Source of the DNA: Streptomyces cupreus
GTDB lineage: Bacteria > Actinomycetota > Actinomycetes > Streptomycetales > Streptomycetaceae
Length of the DNA: 64,000 bases
Assembly: GCF_014257025.1 (NCBI RefSeq)
Contig: NZ_JACMSF010000027.1
Span: 1 to 64,000 of the forward strand
Direction of reading: 5' to 3'
This document shows, in pieces, positions 24,377 to 32,904 of this stretch (positions are counted from its first letter, which is position 1; each line of letters starts with the position of its first letter). The notes beneath the pieces were generated by a model. It had not been told where the DNA came from, did not search any database, and saw only the letters and a list, made by a program, of their open reading frames with translations. The translations under genes and the position numbers were made by a program.

Positions 24377-25237
24377 ATGCGTATTCGTGCCACCGTGGCC
24401 GCCGTCTCCGGCGCCCTGGCTCTGTCCGCCGTCGCCGCGCCGCTCGCGCAGGCCGACTCGCGGGATGCCGCGAGCCTGGACCGGCCGAGCGTTGCCGAGC
24501 GTTTCGGCGCCTCCTCCGCCAAGTCGGCGTTCAGCACGGCCGCCGTCGCGCCCACCGTCTCCAACGTGACGGTGAACGCCGGCAAGAATCTCGTCTTCGG
24601 CACCACCACCGTCAAGACCTTCAACGTGTCCCTCACCGCCACCCACGAGAGCGGCATCGCGGACGCCTACATCGACCTCTGGCACGGCACCGACGTCGAG
24701 ACCGACGTCGACGGTTACCTCGGCCCGAACGAGGACGCCGCCACCTGCACCGCCGTCAGCGACACCACGTCGACCTGCAAGCTCACGATCACCGGTGACA
24801 CCTACGAGGACCTGCTCAGCAACACGCTGGCCGGCAACTGGCACGTCACCGCGGGCGTGCTCGCCAACGACGGTGAGATCTACTGGAACGACTACTACCA
24901 GACCCACAAGGTCCAGCGCGCGGCGAAGCTGACGGTCAACGCCTCGCCGGAGCCGGTGAAGAAGGGCGCGACCCTTACGGTGTCCGGCAAGCTGAGCCGC
25001 GCCAACTGGGAGACGCTCACCTACTCCGGCGTCCCCAGCGGCCAGTCGGTGGTCCTGCAGTTCCGCAAGAACGGCACCTCGACGTACACCAACGTCAAGG
25101 GCATCAAGACCACCACGGGTGGCGCGCTGAAGACCACGGTCACGGCCTCCACCGACGGCTACTACCGCTTCGCGTACGCGGGCATCACGAGCACCGCGGC
25201 GGCCACCGCCACGGGTGACTTCGTCGACGTGCAGTAA
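24377..25237 (+). CDS. Secreted protein, paralogue 1
   Basis: A 286-residue exported protein. The Sec signal is MRIRATVAAVSGALALSAVA followed by APLAQAD, with probable cleavage after AQA. The mature part has an N-terminal beta domain (NAGKNLVFGTTTVKTFNVSL; Cys pair in AATCTAVSDTTSTCKLT) and a C-terminal Ig-like domain (SPEPVKKGATLTVSGKLSR, then VVLQFRKNGTSTYTNVKGIK, ending FVDVQ). Similar streptomycete proteins are sometimes named calcium-binding, but no EF-hand is visible here. ATG 24377 has GGGGAA upstream. It is a tandem duplicate of the next gene. Confidence 0.85.
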   Translation: MRIRATVAAVSGALALSAVAAPLAQADSRDAASLDRPSVAERFGASSAKSAFSTAAVAPTVSNVTVNAGKNLVFGTTTVKTFNVSLTATHESGIADAYIDLWHGTDVETDVDGYLGPNEDAATCTAVSDTTSTCKLTITGDTYEDLLSNTLAGNWHVTAGVLANDGEIYWNDYYQTHKVQRAAKLTVNASPEPVKKGATLTVSGKLSRANWETLTYSGVPSGQSVVLQFRKNGTSTYTNVKGIKTTTGGALKTTVTASTDGYYRFAYAGITSTAAATATGDFVDVQ

Positions 25238-25252
25238 GCAGCGATCATCCCG

Positions 25253-25297
25253 CCGACGTCCGGTCCCGGAAGCCATCCGGGGCCGGGCGTCGGTGTT
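25253..25297 (+). terminator. Intrinsic terminator between the paralogues
   Basis: A 17-bp imperfect stem (CCGACGTCCGGTCCCGG, 25253-25269, against CCGGGGCCGGGCGTCGG, 25277-25293), with G-T wobbles, followed by TGTTTTG. It ends paralogue 1, 15 bp after its stop, and separates it from the promoter and leader of paralogue 2. Confidence 0.8.
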
Positions 25298-25385
25298 TTG
25301 GGGGCCGTCGGGCAACCGAAAGGCCCGTGCGTCCCTCTGATCATGTGGAGCATCCAGGCTCCCTTCACGACCACTTGGGGAACGC

Positions 25386-26294
25386 ATGCGTGTTCGCGCC
25401 ACTGTGGCCGCCGTCTCCGGCGCCCTGGCCCTGTCCGCCTTCGCCGTGCCGGCCGCGCAGGCCGACGACTCCGGCTCCGCTTACCGCGCCGACGTCGCCA
25501 AGGTCCGCGCCGCCCACGCCAAGAGCGCCTTCGGCACCCGCGCGGACGCCCCGTACGACATGGACGTCACCTTCTCCAACTTCAAGATCGCCAAGTCCGT
25601 CAAGGTCGGTACGACGGAGCATGTCTCGACGACGGTCACCTACACGATGACCCACGCCGCGGACATCGACATCAAGGCCGCGGACTTCCAGACCGGCCCC
25701 TACATCTACAAGGGCGCCTTCGCCACGCCGGACAACATGCTGTTCGGCAACAAGGCGGCCACCTGCACCGCCACCTCGGACACCACCGCCGACTGCACCG
25801 GCAAGATCGACGTCTACCCGGGCGACGGCGAGCTGCTGAACTCCGACGCCGGCACCTGGACGGGCGCGGCCCTCGCGCTGGCGCAGAACGGCCAGGACCC
25901 GCTCAGCGAGAACTACGACATCACCAAGGTCGGTTACGCCGACCAGGGCGACCTCGGCAGCACGCTGGTCCAGCGCGCCTCCAAGCTGACGGTCGACGCC
26001 ACGCCGGAGCCGGTGCAGAAGGGCAAGCCCATCACGGTCACCGGCAAGCTGACCCGCGCCAACTGGGACAACGGCAAGTACGTGGGTCTGCCCAGCGGCC
26101 AGAAGGTGGTGCTCCAGTTCCGCAAGGCGGGCACCTCGGCGTACACCAACGTCAAGGGCATACAGACCGCCACGGGCGGCGCGCTGAAGACGACGGTCAC
26201 GGCCTCCGAGGACGGCTACTACCGCTTCACGTACGCGGGCATCACAAGCACGGCGGGAGTCTCCGCGAAGGGCGACTTCGTAGACGTCCAGTAA
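25386..26294 (+). CDS. Secreted protein, paralogue 2
   Basis: A 302-residue exported protein closely related to the previous gene. The signal peptide is nearly identical (MRVRATVAAVSGALALSAFA, then VPAAQAD). The Ig-like C-terminal domain is strongly conserved (ATPEPVQKGKPITVTGKLTR; VVLQFRKAGTSAYTNVKGIQ; FVDVQ), while the N-terminal beta domain is divergent (TFSNFKIAKSVKVGTTEHVS). It retains the Cys pair (AATCTATSDTTADCTGK). ATG 25386 has GGGGAA upstream. The leader shares TCTGATCATG and CAGGCTCC with paralogue 1. Cell-surface or extracellular matrix role is possible; function unknown. Confidence 0.85.
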   Translation: MRVRATVAAVSGALALSAFAVPAAQADDSGSAYRADVAKVRAAHAKSAFGTRADAPYDMDVTFSNFKIAKSVKVGTTEHVSTTVTYTMTHAADIDIKAADFQTGPYIYKGAFATPDNMLFGNKAATCTATSDTTADCTGKIDVYPGDGELLNSDAGTWTGAALALAQNGQDPLSENYDITKVGYADQGDLGSTLVQRASKLTVDATPEPVQKGKPITVTGKLTRANWDNGKYVGLPSGQKVVLQFRKAGTSAYTNVKGIQTATGGALKTTVTASEDGYYRFTYAGITSTAGVSAKGDFVDVQ

Positions 26295-26307
26295 GCGCAA
26301 CCGACCT

Positions 26308-26353
26308 TCAGGGGCGCGGGGAACTGCGCGATCAGCCCCCACCGGGCCGCAGC
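26308..26353. repeat. Dispersed streptomycete GGGGCGCGGGGAACTGCGCG element
   Basis: AGGGGCGCGGGGAACTGCGC (26310 on) followed by GATCAGCCCC and ACCGGGCCGCAG is a hairpin-forming sequence (GGGGC/GCCCC outer and GCGC/GCGC inner pairs). I recognise it as a motif repeated many times between genes in streptomycete chromosomes. Here it lies between convergent genes and probably also acts as a terminator. Confidence 0.65.
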
Positions 26354-26373
26354 CGACAACGCGCCCCCTCCGC

Positions 26374-28767
26374 TCAAGCCGGAAAGCGGCGGTCGACCCA
26401 CTTCCACACGAACTCCAGGGCGACCGCCGCCACCACCGAGATCCCCACCGCGATCCACGGCATCGTGACCCCCACCAGCCGCAGCGCGAAGAACTCCTGC
26501 AGCCAGGGCACGACCAGCACCAGCACGAAGCCGAGGCCCATCGACGCGACCAGGGCCACCCGCCACCAGGTGTAGGGCCGGGCGATGATCGCCAGTACCC
26601 ACATCGAGATCAGGAACAGCGTGAGCGTCGCCACGCTGGTCTCCGCGTCCAAGGCGCCCTCGCCCGAGTACTGGTGACGGGCGATCAGATACGTCAGGAA
26701 GGTCGCGACCGCGGCCACCACGCCACCCGGGATCGAGTACCGCATCACCCGCCGCACGAAGTGCGGTCTCGCCCGCTCCTTGTTGGGCGCGAGGGCGAGG
26801 AAGAAGGCCGGGACGCCGATCGTGAGAGTGGACAGCAGCGTCAAGTGCCTCGGCAGGAACGGGTACTCCACCTGCCAGCACACCACCATCACCGCGAGCA
26901 GCACCGAGTACACGGTCTTCACCAGGAACAGCGTGGCCACCCGGGTGATGTTCCCGATGACCCGCCGCCCCTCGGCGACGACCGAGGGAAGCGTCGCGAA
27001 GCTGTTGTTGAGCAGCACGATCTGCGCCACGGCCCGGGTCGCCTCGGACCCGGAGCCCATGGACACCCCGATGTCGGCGTCCTTCAGCGCGAGCACGTCG
27101 TTCACGCCGTCCCCGGTCATCGCGACGGTGTGCCCGTGGGACTGCAGCGCCCCCACCATGTCCCGCTTCTGCTGCGGGGTGACCCGCCCGAACACCGTGC
27201 CCGCGTCGAGGGCGTCGGCCATGCCGTCCTTGTCGCGGGGCAGCAGCCGGGCGTCGACGGTGCTGCCCTCAAGGCCCAGCTTGGCGGCGACCGCGCCCAC
27301 GGAGACCGCGTTGTCACCGGAGATGACCTTGGCGCTGACGTTCTGGTCGGCGAAGTAGCGCAGGGTGTCGGAGGCGTCGGGGCGCAGCCGCTGCTCCAGG
27401 ACGACCAGCGCGGTCGGCTTGGCGTCGGCGGCCACGTCGGGGTCGTCGAGATCGCGTCCGGTGCGGGCGAGGAGCAGGACGCGCAGGCCCTGTTCGTTGA
27501 GCCGCTCGGTCTCGGTGAGGGCGGGGTCGTCGGGGGCGAGCAGGACGTCGGGCGCCCCCAACAGCCACGTACTGGACTCGCCGCCTCCCTCGCTGAAGGT
27601 GGCGCCGCTGTACTTGCGGGCGGAGGAGAAGGGCAGGGCCTCGGTGCAGCGCCAGTCCTCGGAGTCGGGGTAGGCGTCGATGATGGCCTGGAGGGAGGCG
27701 TTCGGGCGGGGGTCGGACTCGCCGAGGGCGCCGAGGACCGTGCGGACGTACGACTCGTCGCTGCCGTTCAGTGGTCTGAGCCCGGTGACGTTCATGCCGC
27801 CCTCGGTGAGGGTGCCGGTCTTGTCGAGGCAGACGGTGTCGACGCGGGCGAGGCCCTCGATGGCGGGGAGTTCCTGGACGAGGCACTGTTTTCGGCCAAG
27901 TCGGATGACGCCGATGGCGAAGGCGACGGAGGTGAGCAGGACCAGGCCCTCCGGGACCATGGGCACGATGCCGCCGACGGTGCGGGCGATCGAGTCGTCG
28001 AGGTCCTTGTCCTTCACGAACAGCTGGGTGACGACCAGGCCGAGCGCGGCCGGGATCATCATCCAGGTCACGTACTTGAGGATCGTGGAGATGCCGGAGC
28101 GCAGCTCGGAGTGGACGAGGGTGAAGCGGGAGGCCTCCTCGGCGAGCTGGGCGGCGTAGGCCTCGCGGCCCACCTTGGTGGCCTGGAAGGCGCCGCCGCC
28201 CGCGACCACGAAGCTGCCGGACAGGATCTGGTCCCCGGACCGTTTGACGACCGGGTCGGCCTCGCCGGTGAGCAGCGACTCGTCGATCTCCAGGCCGTCG
28301 GCCTCGACGCAGACACCGTCGACGACGGCCTTGTCGCCGGGCCCGATCTCGATCAGGTCGTCCAGCACGATCTCGGAGGTGCTCACCTCGGCGGCGACCC
28401 CGTCTCGCCGCACGGTGGGCCGGGCCTCCCCGATGACGGCGAGCGAGTCCAGGGTCTTCTTCGCGCGCCACTCCTGGATGATGCCGATGCCGGTGTTGGC
28501 GAGGATGACAAAACCGAACAGGCTGTCCTGGATCGGCGCGACGAACAGCATGATCAGCCAGAGCACGCCGATGATCGCGTTGAACCGGGTGAAGACATTG
28601 GCCCGGACGATGTCGACGGTGGACCGGCTGCTGCGCACCGGTATGTCGTTGACCTGCCCCCGCGCGACCCGTTCGGCCACTTCGGCGGCGGTCAGTCCAC
28701 CCGTACCCACCGGGGCGGGCAGGGGATGGCCGGGATCGACTTCGGTGCCCGCGTCGATGTGCGTCAT
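26374..28767 (-). CDS. Cation-translocating P-type ATPase (CtpE-like)
   Basis: A 797-residue P-type ATPase. The actuator motif is TGEAD (167-171), the membrane motif VPEGLVLLTS (271-280) replaces the usual heavy-metal CPC, and the phosphorylation motif is DKTGTLTE with Asp 315. The hinge is TGDGVNDVLALKDADIGVSM. There is no N-terminal metal-binding domain. The VPEGL motif, the stretch QCLVQELPAIEGLARVDTVC and overall length match mycobacterial CtpE, linked to Ca2+ uptake. This is family knowledge; specificity here is inferred. ATG 28767 is clear. The DUF2530 gene lies 124 bp upstream on the same strand. Confidence 0.9.
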   Translation of the reverse strand: MTHIDAGTEVDPGHPLPAPVGTGGLTAAEVAERVARGQVNDIPVRSSRSTVDIVRANVFTRFNAIIGVLWLIMLFVAPIQDSLFGFVILANTGIGIIQEWRAKKTLDSLAVIGEARPTVRRDGVAAEVSTSEIVLDDLIEIGPGDKAVVDGVCVEADGLEIDESLLTGEADPVVKRSGDQILSGSFVVAGGGAFQATKVGREAYAAQLAEEASRFTLVHSELRSGISTILKYVTWMMIPAALGLVVTQLFVKDKDLDDSIARTVGGIVPMVPEGLVLLTSVAFAIGVIRLGRKQCLVQELPAIEGLARVDTVCLDKTGTLTEGGMNVTGLRPLNGSDESYVRTVLGALGESDPRPNASLQAIIDAYPDSEDWRCTEALPFSSARKYSGATFSEGGGESSTWLLGAPDVLLAPDDPALTETERLNEQGLRVLLLARTGRDLDDPDVAADAKPTALVVLEQRLRPDASDTLRYFADQNVSAKVISGDNAVSVGAVAAKLGLEGSTVDARLLPRDKDGMADALDAGTVFGRVTPQQKRDMVGALQSHGHTVAMTGDGVNDVLALKDADIGVSMGSGSEATRAVAQIVLLNNSFATLPSVVAEGRRVIGNITRVATLFLVKTVYSVLLAVMVVCWQVEYPFLPRHLTLLSTLTIGVPAFFLALAPNKERARPHFVRRVMRYSIPGGVVAAVATFLTYLIARHQYSGEGALDAETSVATLTLFLISMWVLAIIARPYTWWRVALVASMGLGFVLVLVVPWLQEFFALRLVGVTMPWIAVGISVVAAVALEFVWKWVDRRFPA

Positions 28768-28891
28768 GCATTCGACGGTACGTGCGGATTTACGGCTTCA
28801 CCCGCCGAGTGCGCGGAAGATCCGACTTGGGGAGGACGGACAACGGGCCGAAGTGGTGCCGTGGTTGTACGCGACCCCTCCTGCCTGACCC

Positions 28892-29146
28892 CTACTGCCT
28901 CGCGGCCTCGGCACGCTTGATCGCCGCGTCCCGCTTGCGGACGTACCAGATGCCGATCAGGCCGAGTCCGCCGCCGGCCAGGCAGGTCCACAGCCACCAC
29001 AGGTGCCCGTGGTCCTCGAACCAGCCGTAGAAGGGGAGCTGGACCAGGAAGAGGACGAACCAGAGGATCGTGCCGCCCGTGATGGTGGCGACGACGGGGC
29101 CCTCCAGGGGCTCCGGCGCCTCGTGTGTGGGTGTCCACTTCGCCAT
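28892..29146 (-). CDS. DUF2530 small membrane protein
   Basis: An 84-residue protein with two membrane helices (ATITGGTILWFVLFLVQLPF and WWLWTCLAGGGLGLIGIWYV) separated by YGWFEDHGH, and a basic cytoplasmic tail (RKRDAAIKRAEAARQ). It fits DUF2530. The start ATG at 29146 gives MAKWTPTHEAPEPL. It diverges from the purine permease gene with a 143-bp gap that has an AT-rich patch. Its gene neighbourhood with NCS2 permeases is recurrent in streptomycetes as far as I recall. Function unknown. Confidence 0.82.
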   Translation of the reverse strand: MAKWTPTHEAPEPLEGPVVATITGGTILWFVLFLVQLPFYGWFEDHGHLWWLWTCLAGGGLGLIGIWYVRKRDAAIKRAEAARQ

Positions 29147-29289
29147 GGGGCACAGCTTACGAGGTGATCGGATGCGACCGGAGCGACCATGCCTCATGGG
29201 CTGTCTACGCGCGGAGATAGCGATCACCTCCCTATGTGTTCATACTGAATCCGTTTGTCTTTGACCAATTATGTTCGTAGGAAACGCCA

Positions 29290-30741
29290 ATGCCCACCTC
29301 GGCCCCCGCCAAGGTCCCCGCCCCCGAGCAGCCGGGCGGCGCGCCCGCGTACGGTGCGCTCGACCGCTACTTCAAGATCTCGGAGCGGGGCAGCACGCTC
29401 GCGCGTGAGGTCCGCGGTGGCTTTGCCACCTTCTTCGCGATGGCCTACATCATCGTGCTGAACCCGATCATCCTCGGCAGCGCGAAAGACATGTACGGCA
29501 ACCAGCTCGACAACGGTCAGCTGGTCACCGCCACCGCCCTGACGGCCGCCTTCACCACCCTCCTCATGGGCGTCATCGGCAATGTGCCGATCGCGCTGGC
29601 CGCGGGCCTCGGCGTGAACTCGGTCGTCGCGCTCCAGCTCGCGCCCCGGATGTCCTGGCCGGACGCCATGGGCATGGTCGTGCTGGCCGGTTTCGTCGTG
29701 ATGCTGCTGGTCGCCACGGGTCTGCGTGAGCGCGTGATGAACGCCGTGCCGTTCGGGCTGCGCAAGGCGATCTCGATCGGTATCGGCCTGTTCATCATGC
29801 TGATCGGGCTCGTCGACTCCGGCTTCGTCTCCCGTATCCCGGACGCCGCCCAGACCACCGTCCCGCTCCAGCTCGGCGGCGACGGTCACCTCAACGGCTG
29901 GCCGGTGCTCGTCTTCGTCCTGGGCGCGCTGCTGACGCTCGCCCTGATCGTGCGCAAGGTCTCCGGCGCCATCCTGATCTCGATCGTCGCCATGACGGTT
30001 CTCGCCGTGATCATCGAAGCGGTCGCGGACATCCCCTCCTGGGGCCTGACCACCCCGAAGTGGCCCGGCAACCCGGTCGCCTCCCCCGACTTCGGCCTGG
30101 TCGGCGAGGTCAGCCTGTTCGGTGGGTTCGAGAAGGTCGGGGTGCTGACCGGGACCCTCTTCGTCTTCACCGTCCTGCTCTCGGTCTTCTTCGACGCGAT
30201 GGGCACGATCATGGGTGTCTCCGACGAGGCCAAGCTGACCGACGCCCAGGGCCAGATGCCCGGCATCAACAAGGTCCTCTTCGTCGACGGCATCGCGGTC
30301 GCCGCGGGCGGCGCCACCTCCTCCTCGGCCACCACCTGCTTCGTGGAGTCCACGGCCGGCGTCGGCGAGGGCGCCCGCACCGGCTTCGCGAACGTCGTCA
30401 CCGGCGGACTCTTCACCGTCGCGCTGTTCCTGACGCCGGTCGCCACCATGGTCCCGTCCCAGGCGGCCACCCCGGCGCTGCTCGCGGTGGGCTTCCTGAT
30501 CCTCGCGAACTCCGTCAAGGAGATCGACTGGGCGGACTACACGATCGCGATCCCGGCGTTCGTGACGATGGTGATGATGCCGTTCACCTACTCGATCACC
30601 AACGGCATCGGCATGGGCTTCATCACCTTCGTGGTGCTGCGCCTCGCCGCCGGGCGGGCCAAGGAGATCCCCGCCGCGATGTACGTCGTGGCCGCCGTCT
30701 TCGCCTTCTACTACCTGATGCCGGCGCTCGGCCTGACGTGA
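29290..30741 (+). CDS. NCS2 (AzgA-type) purine permease
   Basis: A 483-residue membrane transporter of the NCS2/AzgA branch, which imports adenine, guanine or hypoxanthine with protons. Signatures are GGFATFFAMAYIIVLNPIIL near the N-terminus and GNVPIALAAGLGVNSVVA. Also seen are SVFFDAMGTIMGVSDEA and AAGGATSSSATTCFVESTAG, the substrate-binding region of the family. It has about 12-14 helices. ATG 29290 follows AGGAAA. It converges on the RHH gene (10 bp gap). Confidence 0.93.
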   Translation: MPTSAPAKVPAPEQPGGAPAYGALDRYFKISERGSTLAREVRGGFATFFAMAYIIVLNPIILGSAKDMYGNQLDNGQLVTATALTAAFTTLLMGVIGNVPIALAAGLGVNSVVALQLAPRMSWPDAMGMVVLAGFVVMLLVATGLRERVMNAVPFGLRKAISIGIGLFIMLIGLVDSGFVSRIPDAAQTTVPLQLGGDGHLNGWPVLVFVLGALLTLALIVRKVSGAILISIVAMTVLAVIIEAVADIPSWGLTTPKWPGNPVASPDFGLVGEVSLFGGFEKVGVLTGTLFVFTVLLSVFFDAMGTIMGVSDEAKLTDAQGQMPGINKVLFVDGIAVAAGGATSSSATTCFVESTAGVGEGARTGFANVVTGGLFTVALFLTPVATMVPSQAATPALLAVGFLILANSVKEIDWADYTIAIPAFVTMVMMPFTYSITNGIGMGFITFVVLRLAAGRAKEIPAAMYVVAAVFAFYYLMPALGLT

Positions 30742-30751
30742 GCCATGGGGG

Positions 30752-30934
30752 TCAGGTGACCCCGTAGAACTTCTCCGTCTTCTCGACGGCGGTCTGGAAC
30801 CGCTCGTCGAAGTCGTCCCGAATGAGCGTCCGGACCACATAGTCCTGGACGCTCATTCCTCTTTTCGCCGCATGATGCCGGAGCCGTTCGAGCAGCTCCC
30901 CGTCCATCCGCAGGCTGAGCACGCTGGTCCCCAT
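30752..30934 (-). CDS. Ribbon-helix-helix DNA-binding protein
   Basis: A 60-residue protein with an RHH fold: beta strand SVLSLRMDGELLERLRHHAA, then KRGMSVQDYVVRTLIRDDF, and a short C-terminal tail with EKTEKFYGVT. Such proteins are usually dimeric repressors or antitoxins. No toxin gene is adjacent. ATG 30934 (MGTSVLSLRM) is preferred; a GTG at 30949 would add five residues. It is 3' to the purine permease, in the opposite direction. Targets are unknown. Confidence 0.75.
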   Translation of the reverse strand: MGTSVLSLRMDGELLERLRHHAAKRGMSVQDYVVRTLIRDDFDERFQTAVEKTEKFYGVT

Positions 30935-31057
30935 GCCTACGAGGGTCACCTCAGGGGGCCGGACCGTGTGTCACTTTCCGGAATCGGCTCACTCATACGG
31001 GTGATGCCAGGTTTTTAGTGGCCGGGGTCACGGCATTTTGGCGCGTCCGGGGTGGTC

Positions 31058-31085
31058 TTTAGTCAGGGTAATGAGTTAACCTAAA
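31058..31085. promoter_or_regulatory. Candidate MarR operator
   Basis: TTTAG (31058-31062) and CTAAA (31081-31085) frame a GTTAAC core (31075-31080), just before the marR ATG at 31090. MarR-type repressors often bind TTAA-centred dyads of this size over their own promoter, which would also control the MFS gene downstream. No experimental support. Confidence 0.5.
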
Positions 31086-31089
31086 GAAC

Positions 31090-31527
31090 ATGTCGGACCT
31101 TACCCATGGCGACGACGCTGCCGCCGTGAACTCCCTGCGATCCGCTGTCATGCGGCTGTCCCGCCGGCTCAAGCACCAGCGGGTCGACGAGTCGCTGAGC
31201 CCCACCGAGATGTCGGTGCTCGGCACCCTCTCCAACTGCGGCCAGGCCACCCCGGGCGAACTCGCCCGCAAGGAGCATGTCCAGCCGCCGTCGATGACCC
31301 GCATCGTCGCGTTGCTGGAGGCCAAGGGGCTGGTCCGCCTTGAGCCGCACCCCGAGGACCGGCGCCAGAAGGTCGTCACGAAGACCGAGCAGGCCGAGGC
31401 GATGCTCGCCGAGAGCCGCGCCAAGCGCAACGCCTTCCTGGCCACCCTGGTGGACGGCCTCGACGAGGAGGAGTGGGCGAAACTCCGCGCCGCCGCCCCC
31501 GTGCTGGAGAAGCTCGCACATCTGTAA
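31090..31527 (+). CDS. MarR-family regulator
   Basis: A 145-residue winged-helix regulator with normal MarR length. The core is SPTEMSVLGTLSNCGQATPG and ELARKEHVQPPSMTRIVALL with the wing VRLEPHPEDRRQKVVTKTEQ. Dimerisation helices are at both ends. The start ATG lies just after a TTAAC dyad, and the MFS gene follows after 24 nt with GGAGG, so the pair is probably one operon. It likely represses the exporter until a small phenolic or drug-like ligand binds. Confidence 0.92.
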   Translation: MSDLTHGDDAAAVNSLRSAVMRLSRRLKHQRVDESLSPTEMSVLGTLSNCGQATPGELARKEHVQPPSMTRIVALLEAKGLVRLEPHPEDRRQKVVTKTEQAEAMLAESRAKRNAFLATLVDGLDEEEWAKLRAAAPVLEKLAHL

Positions 31528-31551
31528 GCACTCTGAAGGAGGCGAACACTT

Positions 31552-32889
31552 TTGAGTACGGGATCCGGAGCAGCTTCCGCCCCCGCACCGACCACCCCTA
31601 CCACCCGCAAGTCCTCGATGTTCAGCTCGCTGAAGGTCAGGAACTACCGCCTGTTCTTCATCGGGCAGGTCGTCTCCAACACCGGCACCTGGATGCAGCG
31701 CATCGCCCAGGACTGGCTGGTCCTCAGCCTCACCGGCTCCGCGACCGCCGTCGGCATCACGACGGCCCTGCAGTTCCTGCCGATGCTGCTCTTCGGCCTC
31801 TACGGCGGTGTCCTCGTCGACCGGCTGCCCAAGCGGCCCACACTGCTCGTCACCCAGACGTCGATGGCCGTCACCGGCCTCGCGCTCGCCGCCCTCACCC
31901 TCACCGGACACGTCGAGGTCTGGCACGTCTACGTCGCCGCCTTCGCCGTAGGCCTCGCGACCGTCGTCGACAACCCGGCCCGGCAGACCTTCGTCACCGA
32001 GATGGTCGGCCCCGACCAGCTCCAGAACGCGGTCAGCCTCAACTCCGCGAACTTCCAGTCGGCCCGCCTGGTCGGCCCCGCTGTCGCGGGCCTGATGATC
32101 ACCGGCGTCGGCACCGGCTGGGCGTTCCTCTTCAACGGCCTGTCCTTCGTCGCGCCCATCGCCGGGCTGCTGCTGATGCGCGCCCGCGACCTGCACGCCG
32201 TCGAGCGCGCGCCGCGCGGCAAGGGGCAGCTGCGGGAGGGCCTTCAGTACGTCGCCGGGCGCCCGGAGCTGATCTGGACGATCGTCCTGGTCGGGTTCGT
32301 GAGCACCTTCGGCTTCAACTTCCCCGTCTACCTCTCCGCCTTCGCCGACGACGTCTTCCACGCGGGCGCCGGCTCCTACAGCCTCTTCAACACCCTGATG
32401 GCGGTGGGCTCCCTGTCGGGCGCTCTGCTCGCCGCCCGCCGCGGCACCGCCCGGCTGCGGGTGCTGGTCGCGGGCGCGGTGGCCTTCGGCACGCTGGAGA
32501 TCGTCGCCGCCCTGGCCCCTTCGCTGTGGCTGTTCGCCCTGCTCATGGCCCCGATCGGCATGTTCGGCATGACGGTCAACGTCACCGCCAACAGCAGTGT
32601 CCAGCTCAGCACCGACCCGGCCATGCGCGGCCGGGTGATGGCCCTGTACATGATGGTGTTCATGGGCGGCGCACCGCTGGGAGCGCCGATCGCCGGCTGG
32701 ATCACCGACGCGTACGGCGTCCGGGCGGGCCTTGCCGCCGGCGGCGCCATCGCGGCGCTCGCGGCGGTCGTGATCGGCCTGGTCCTGGCCCGCGTCGGCA
32801 ATCTGCGGCTCACGGTGGGCTGGAACCGGGGGCACCCGGTGGTCCGCTTCGTACCGAGGAAGCGGGAGCTGCTGGCGACGGTGGGGTAG
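31552..32889 (+). CDS. MFS transporter paired with MarR
   Basis: A 445-residue major facilitator of the enterobactin/macrolide-exporter branch (MFS_3-like). After a Ser/Thr/Pro-rich head there are about 12 helices, with FFIGQVVSNTGTWMQRIAQD and the loop DRLPKRPTLL, also NPARQTFVTEMVG typical of the group. TTG 31552 is preceded by GAAGGAGG (31535-31542). Its expression is likely controlled by the upstream MarR. The substrate is unknown. Confidence 0.9.
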   Translation: MSTGSGAASAPAPTTPTTRKSSMFSSLKVRNYRLFFIGQVVSNTGTWMQRIAQDWLVLSLTGSATAVGITTALQFLPMLLFGLYGGVLVDRLPKRPTLLVTQTSMAVTGLALAALTLTGHVEVWHVYVAAFAVGLATVVDNPARQTFVTEMVGPDQLQNAVSLNSANFQSARLVGPAVAGLMITGVGTGWAFLFNGLSFVAPIAGLLLMRARDLHAVERAPRGKGQLREGLQYVAGRPELIWTIVLVGFVSTFGFNFPVYLSAFADDVFHAGAGSYSLFNTLMAVGSLSGALLAARRGTARLRVLVAGAVAFGTLEIVAALAPSLWLFALLMAPIGMFGMTVNVTANSSVQLSTDPAMRGRVMALYMMVFMGGAPLGAPIAGWITDAYGVRAGLAAGGAIAALAAVVIGLVLARVGNLRLTVGWNRGHPVVRFVPRKRELLATVG

Positions 32890-32904
32890 GGGAGGGCTTC
32901 CGGG

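Noticed and set aside
25253..25297. Remnant of a mobile inverted repeat
   Set aside because: The stem is directly after a stop codon and is followed by TTTT, which fits a terminator; no target duplication is seen.
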